DNA of 30,104 bases from a virus. The notes beneath the pieces are model-generated. The model did no database searches, was not told the DNA's origin, and saw nothing but the letters and a program-made list of their open reading frames with translations. The DNA lies in the IMG/VR virus record IMGVR_UViG_3300010354_000387, positions 1-30,104 of that record; one strand, given 5' to 3'. The first letter of the stretch is position 1; the number at the start of each line of letters is the position of its first letter. This document shows positions 27,829 through 30,104 of this stretch, one piece after another. A program made the translations under genes and the position numbers.

Positions 27829-29451
27829 CTACAAGTCAATCCACTTCACTTCAGCGCGTGGCTTAGGCGCAGGCGCGCTTCCGAGTGTACCAGCACGACT
27901 ATGCGCCATCAGGCTGGCCACGAGTAAGTCTATGCGCTTCAATGATGTCTTCGATTCCTTGCGAATCATAAGACCATTGCGCGAATAATATGGCGTGGCA
28001 TTGGCTGCGTGGCGAGCCAGCGAAGGATCTCCATTGTGCTTCACCTGACCGTTGACGACCGCATCGTAGAAGGCCGCCGTCGCTGGCACCATTCGGCTCG
28101 GCGTCTGCGGGAACTCCACCACTGGCAGTCCCATCTGCGCCCAGGCTTCCATCGAGCGTTGCCAACGGAACGGATCGCAGACGATCTCTTTGACGTTGTG
28201 CGACTTGCAGATCTCCAGCATCTTTGCCTCGACCTCCTCGACTGGAACGCGCCAGTTGAGTTCAGCATCTAGCGGTCGCTCCCAGTGACCAAGCACGAAT
28301 AAGGCCTTGTCTGCGACGCGACAAGCCACAATCCCTGTTGTATCTAGCCGAAAAGAGCCATCAAACCCAAGCACAATTGGATCGTCCTTGCGCAGTTCAA
28401 TCTGGTCATCCTTGCACGCATCCCAGGTGCCAGTCGGTAGGAACGCCGTGGCGCTGCTGACCCACTGGTTCAGACGCTTCGTTCGGAACTCTGCCTCTGG
28501 CGTGCGCTTCTTGGCCGAGAGCAGGTCATCTAGCGACAAGATGGCTGGATCGCTTAGCAGTCCTGGGTTCGCCTCGCCCCACTTCTTCTCGTCAAGGTAG
28601 GCGTCGTCTGCCGCTTCCCACCACGCCATCCCAAGCGTTGAGTCGTCATTCTCGCCAGCGATGCGGCGGCGCGCCAACTGGTAGAGCGTGTAGGCGATGG
28701 AGTCAGTCCCAGTCGAATCCATCCGCTGACCTGCGGTCGTAATCGCCACAAAGAGCGGTGAGCGCCTTGCGCCCATTGAGAGCGAGAGCACGTCAAAGAG
28801 TTCGCGGCTCGGCCACGCGGCCAACTCGTCAGCAATGACCAGCGATGCACTCAGTCCCTCTTTCGTAAATGCCTCAGACGACAGTGCCTTGTAGACGGTG
28901 CCAGTTCCCTTGAACTCCATTGCGTCTCGGAACAGTTTGATCTGGCCGCCCAGTTCTGGACTCATCTCCACGGCTCGACGCGCGTGGCTCATCACAAGTT
29001 TCGCCTGGTCGCGGTCGGCTGCGGCTGAGTAGATTTCTCCACCCTTGTCGCCATAGAGTCCGAAGAAGAGCGGCAGAGTCGAAGCAAGCGCCGTCTTACC
29101 ATTCTTGCGCGCGATGCCAGTCAGGAAGAATCGGTGCGTGAAGGTGCCGTCATCCTTGCGAGCGAGCATCCTGCGGAGCAGGCGCCTTTGCCAGACGCGG
29201 AATTGCAGCGGTTCGCCTGATGCGCCAGCGATAGAGTCTTTGGCAATCGGGACAAGTTCTTCGGCGAAGTCGGCGACTATATCGCCCAGGCTTCGGCTCA
29301 GGTCAGCAGGCGCGACTGGCGTCAGCCAGCGTGGTGGCCAGCCTTCCGCTCCAGACGCTCCCTGAACTTGTCGATCTTGGACTGGCTCTCCACCATTGCG
29401 ATGCCTAATTTGGCCCGATCCGCTGGCGTCAGTCCGAGGTGATTCATCCAC
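27829..29451 (-). CDS. Terminase large subunit
   Basis: A 540-residue packaging motor with ATPase and nuclease parts. LQFRVWQRRLLRRML leads into the Walker A variant GIARKNGKT (residues 112-120); Walker B is SLVIADELAAW. Next come VAITTAGQRMDS, the coupling motif, and the nuclease strands VLGFDGSFRLDT (first Asp) and KEIVCDPFRW, with KRIDLLVASLMAH near the end. The GTG at 29451 has GGAGGAG 11 nt upstream and creates a 130-nt overlap with the small subunit. The alternative, a CTG at 29325 in a CTGA overlap, would lose 42 residues of low complexity. The enzyme is certain; the start is not. Confidence 0.93.
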   Translation of the reverse strand: MDESPRTDASGSGQIRHRNGGEPVQDRQVQGASGAEGWPPRWLTPVAPADLSRSLGDIVADFAEELVPIAKDSIAGASGEPLQFRVWQRRLLRRMLARKDDGTFTHRFFLTGIARKNGKTALASTLPLFFGLYGDKGGEIYSAAADRDQAKLVMSHARRAVEMSPELGGQIKLFRDAMEFKGTGTVYKALSSEAFTKEGLSASLVIADELAAWPSRELFDVLSLSMGARRSPLFVAITTAGQRMDSTGTDSIAYTLYQLARRRIAGENDDSTLGMAWWEAADDAYLDEKKWGEANPGLLSDPAILSLDDLLSAKKRTPEAEFRTKRLNQWVSSATAFLPTGTWDACKDDQIELRKDDPIVLGFDGSFRLDTTGIVACRVADKALFVLGHWERPLDAELNWRVPVEEVEAKMLEICKSHNVKEIVCDPFRWQRSMEAWAQMGLPVVEFPQTPSRMVPATAAFYDAVVNGQVKHNGDPSLARHAANATPYYSRNGLMIRKESKTSLKRIDLLVASLMAHSRAGTLGSAPAPKPRAEVKWIDL

Positions 29452-29810
29452 TTGCGAACACTCTCCTCCGCGCTTGTCCTCATCCCAACTGCGGGATGTG
29501 CGTAAGCATAGCCTTTGTCGGTGTAGAGCACTGGGCCATCGACCTGGATACGAGCCTCAAGCGTTGCGAGGAACTCGATGTCTTTGACAAGCATCGTGAG
29601 CGCGTCGCGGTCCGAGACTGCGATCCAGGCTCCAGCGTATTCGACGATCCGTTGCCAAGCCTCCGTCGCAATCGGCCCCAAACCATCAGGCACGCCCAGT
29701 TCGGACGCGCGCGGCAGACTGTTCTGCAAATGGACGACGACGGCCCGACTCGGCTTCAGCGTGCCGCGTCTGGCTTTTATTTCATTTGGAGTCTTGGCTG
29801 GTCCTGGCAT
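29322..29810 (-). CDS. Terminase small subunit, P27 family
   Basis: A 162-residue DNA-recognition subunit. P27-type traits: PGPAKTPNEIKARRGTLKPS at the start, PDGLGPIATEAWQRIVEY, DRDALTMLVKDIEFLATLE, and the signature NHLGLTPADRAKLG near the end. GGGGGG lies just upstream of the ATG. It is the first gene after the promoter at 29886-29914, so it opens the structural operon. Its 3' end overlaps the large-subunit gene. Confidence 0.9.
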   Translation of the reverse strand: MPGPAKTPNEIKARRGTLKPSRAVVVHLQNSLPRASELGVPDGLGPIATEAWQRIVEYAGAWIAVSDRDALTMLVKDIEFLATLEARIQVDGPVLYTDKGYAYAHPAVGMRTSAEESVRKWMNHLGLTPADRAKLGIAMVESQSKIDKFRERLERKAGHHAG

Positions 29811-29860
29811 AAATCCCCCCTAGCCTAACCCACACCTGTTTGCGAAGCATTCGGAGCTGG

Positions 29861-29910
29861 ATATACAGCACCCTCGTGCGCGCAGATTATTGACCGCCCT
29901 CCCCTGCGTG
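29861..29910 (-). repeat. Conserved element after glycosyltransferase copy 2 (pair with 1-52)
   Basis: About 46 nt here match the bases 1-46 with roughly four differences, both directly after the stop of a glycosyltransferase gene. The noncoding copies are more alike than the adjoining gene ends. The shared core includes TGCGCGCACGAGG and GCTGTATAT on the minus strand. Confidence 0.7.
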
Positions 29911-29914
29911 TCAG
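29886..29914 (-). promoter_or_regulatory. Promoter candidate for the structural operon
   Basis: Minus strand: -35 CTGACA (29909-29914, 5 of 6), 17-nt spacer, -10 AATAAT (29886-29891, 5 of 6). The -35 overlaps the stop of glycosyltransferase copy 2. The leader to the small terminase gene would be about 70 nt. Best sigma70 match at the right end of the window. Confidence 0.65.
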
Positions 29915-30104
29915 CGACCGCGCTTTGATGCACGTCGTGCCGCTCGGTTCGGTTGCACCGGCTGTCGCCGCGCCGTCATCCGCTCGATCAACGGCTTCCA
30001 GCTCGCTTCATACAGTTTGACCTGATCGTATCGCCACATCTCAGCAGCAACGGCCACCCTGTCCACCTTGCCTGCTTTCGTTTCTTCGTAGACTTCCTGC
30101 AAGG
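29911..30104 (-). CDS. Glycosyltransferase copy 2, C-terminal fragment (5' end outside window)
   Basis: Only the last 63 or so codons are present; the gene continues past the right edge. The sequence QEVYEETKAGKVDR, then MWRYDQVKLYEASWKPLIER, MTARRQP and the basic tail KRGR is nearly the same as the end of the GT4 protein at 53..1270. It should thus be a GT4 paralogue. The apparent Met start at 30102 is an internal codon. The nucleotide match is lower than the protein match, so the copies have diverged for some time. Confidence 0.82.
   Translation of the reverse strand, partial: LQEVYEETKAGKVDRVAVAAEMWRYDQVKLYEASWKPLIERMTARRQPVQPNRAARRASKRGR

Noticed and set aside
1-30104. Exact terminal repeat or closed circle
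   Set aside because: The end sequences are homologous but differ in many positions and would leave a truncated gene if joined directly.
1-30104. Prophage genes (integrase, excisionase, CI-type repressor) and att sites
   Set aside because: None was found in any gene. Helix-turn-helix proteins are present, but without an integrase they do not show lysogeny.

Overview
The window is a nearly complete genome of a small tailed bacteriophage (HK97-fold siphovirus type), seen as one contig of about 30.1 kb. Every gene I can support lies on the minus strand, so transcription runs from high to low coordinates. Genes are packed very tightly: about eighteen junctions overlap by 4 nt (ATGA or GTGA) and about eight by 1 nt (TGATG, TAATG, TAGTG). 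No tRNA, integrase, immunity repressor, CRISPR or insertion sequence is visible. The host is not identified. The G+C-rich sequence, strong AGGAGG ribosome sites, P27-type small terminase and a small helix-turn-helix protein of a kind common in actinophages suggest an actinobacterial or similar G+C-rich host, with low confidence.

Right end to left, in transcription order. (1) 30104-29811: the 3' end of a second glycosyltransferase gene, followed by a good sigma70-like promoter. (2) 29810-22798: DNA packaging and head module with small and large terminase, portal, a prohead protease with an N-terminal four-cysteine domain, major capsid protein, two small proteins and a head-tail connector. (3) 22798-17820: a host-recognition block in an unusual place, between head-tail connector and tail terminator. 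It holds a beta-sandwich protein and two successive [glycine-rich fibre + small companion protein] pairs. (4) 17823-11294: tail module with terminator, tube, tail assembly chaperones joined by a probable -1 frameshift, an HK97-gp10-like protein, a short tape measure, a hub-like minor tail protein and a tail protein ending in an S74 chaperone domain. (5) 11297-10186: lysis module with an XhlA-like membrane protein, a C39-like cysteine peptidase and an LLH-type holin.

(6) 10189-8639: a promoter, a small helix-turn-helix gene, a metallophosphoesterase, a zinc-ribbon protein and a strong terminator. (7) 8620-2067: a second promoter with nested palindromes drives a chain of tiny genes (28-76 codons, several zinc-binding or membrane), then a recombination/replication set: YqaJ exonuclease, PD-(D/E)XK nuclease, Rad52-like annealase with an SSB-like tail, winged-helix initiator candidate, dNMP kinase, Hjc/Mrr-like nuclease, secreted double-psi barrel protein and a DNA-binding protein. 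(8) 2063-1: a third promoter candidate, an HExxH protein, an HNH endonuclease and a GT4 glycosyltransferase.

The phage encodes no DNA polymerase, helicase or primase that I can recognise, so it probably borrows the host replisome and adds its own initiation and recombination-annealing proteins. Both contig ends lie in homologous but clearly different sequence (the 3' ends of two glycosyltransferase genes). The simplest reading is a tandem gene pair whose missing part, about 1 kb, would close a circular map of about 31 kb.
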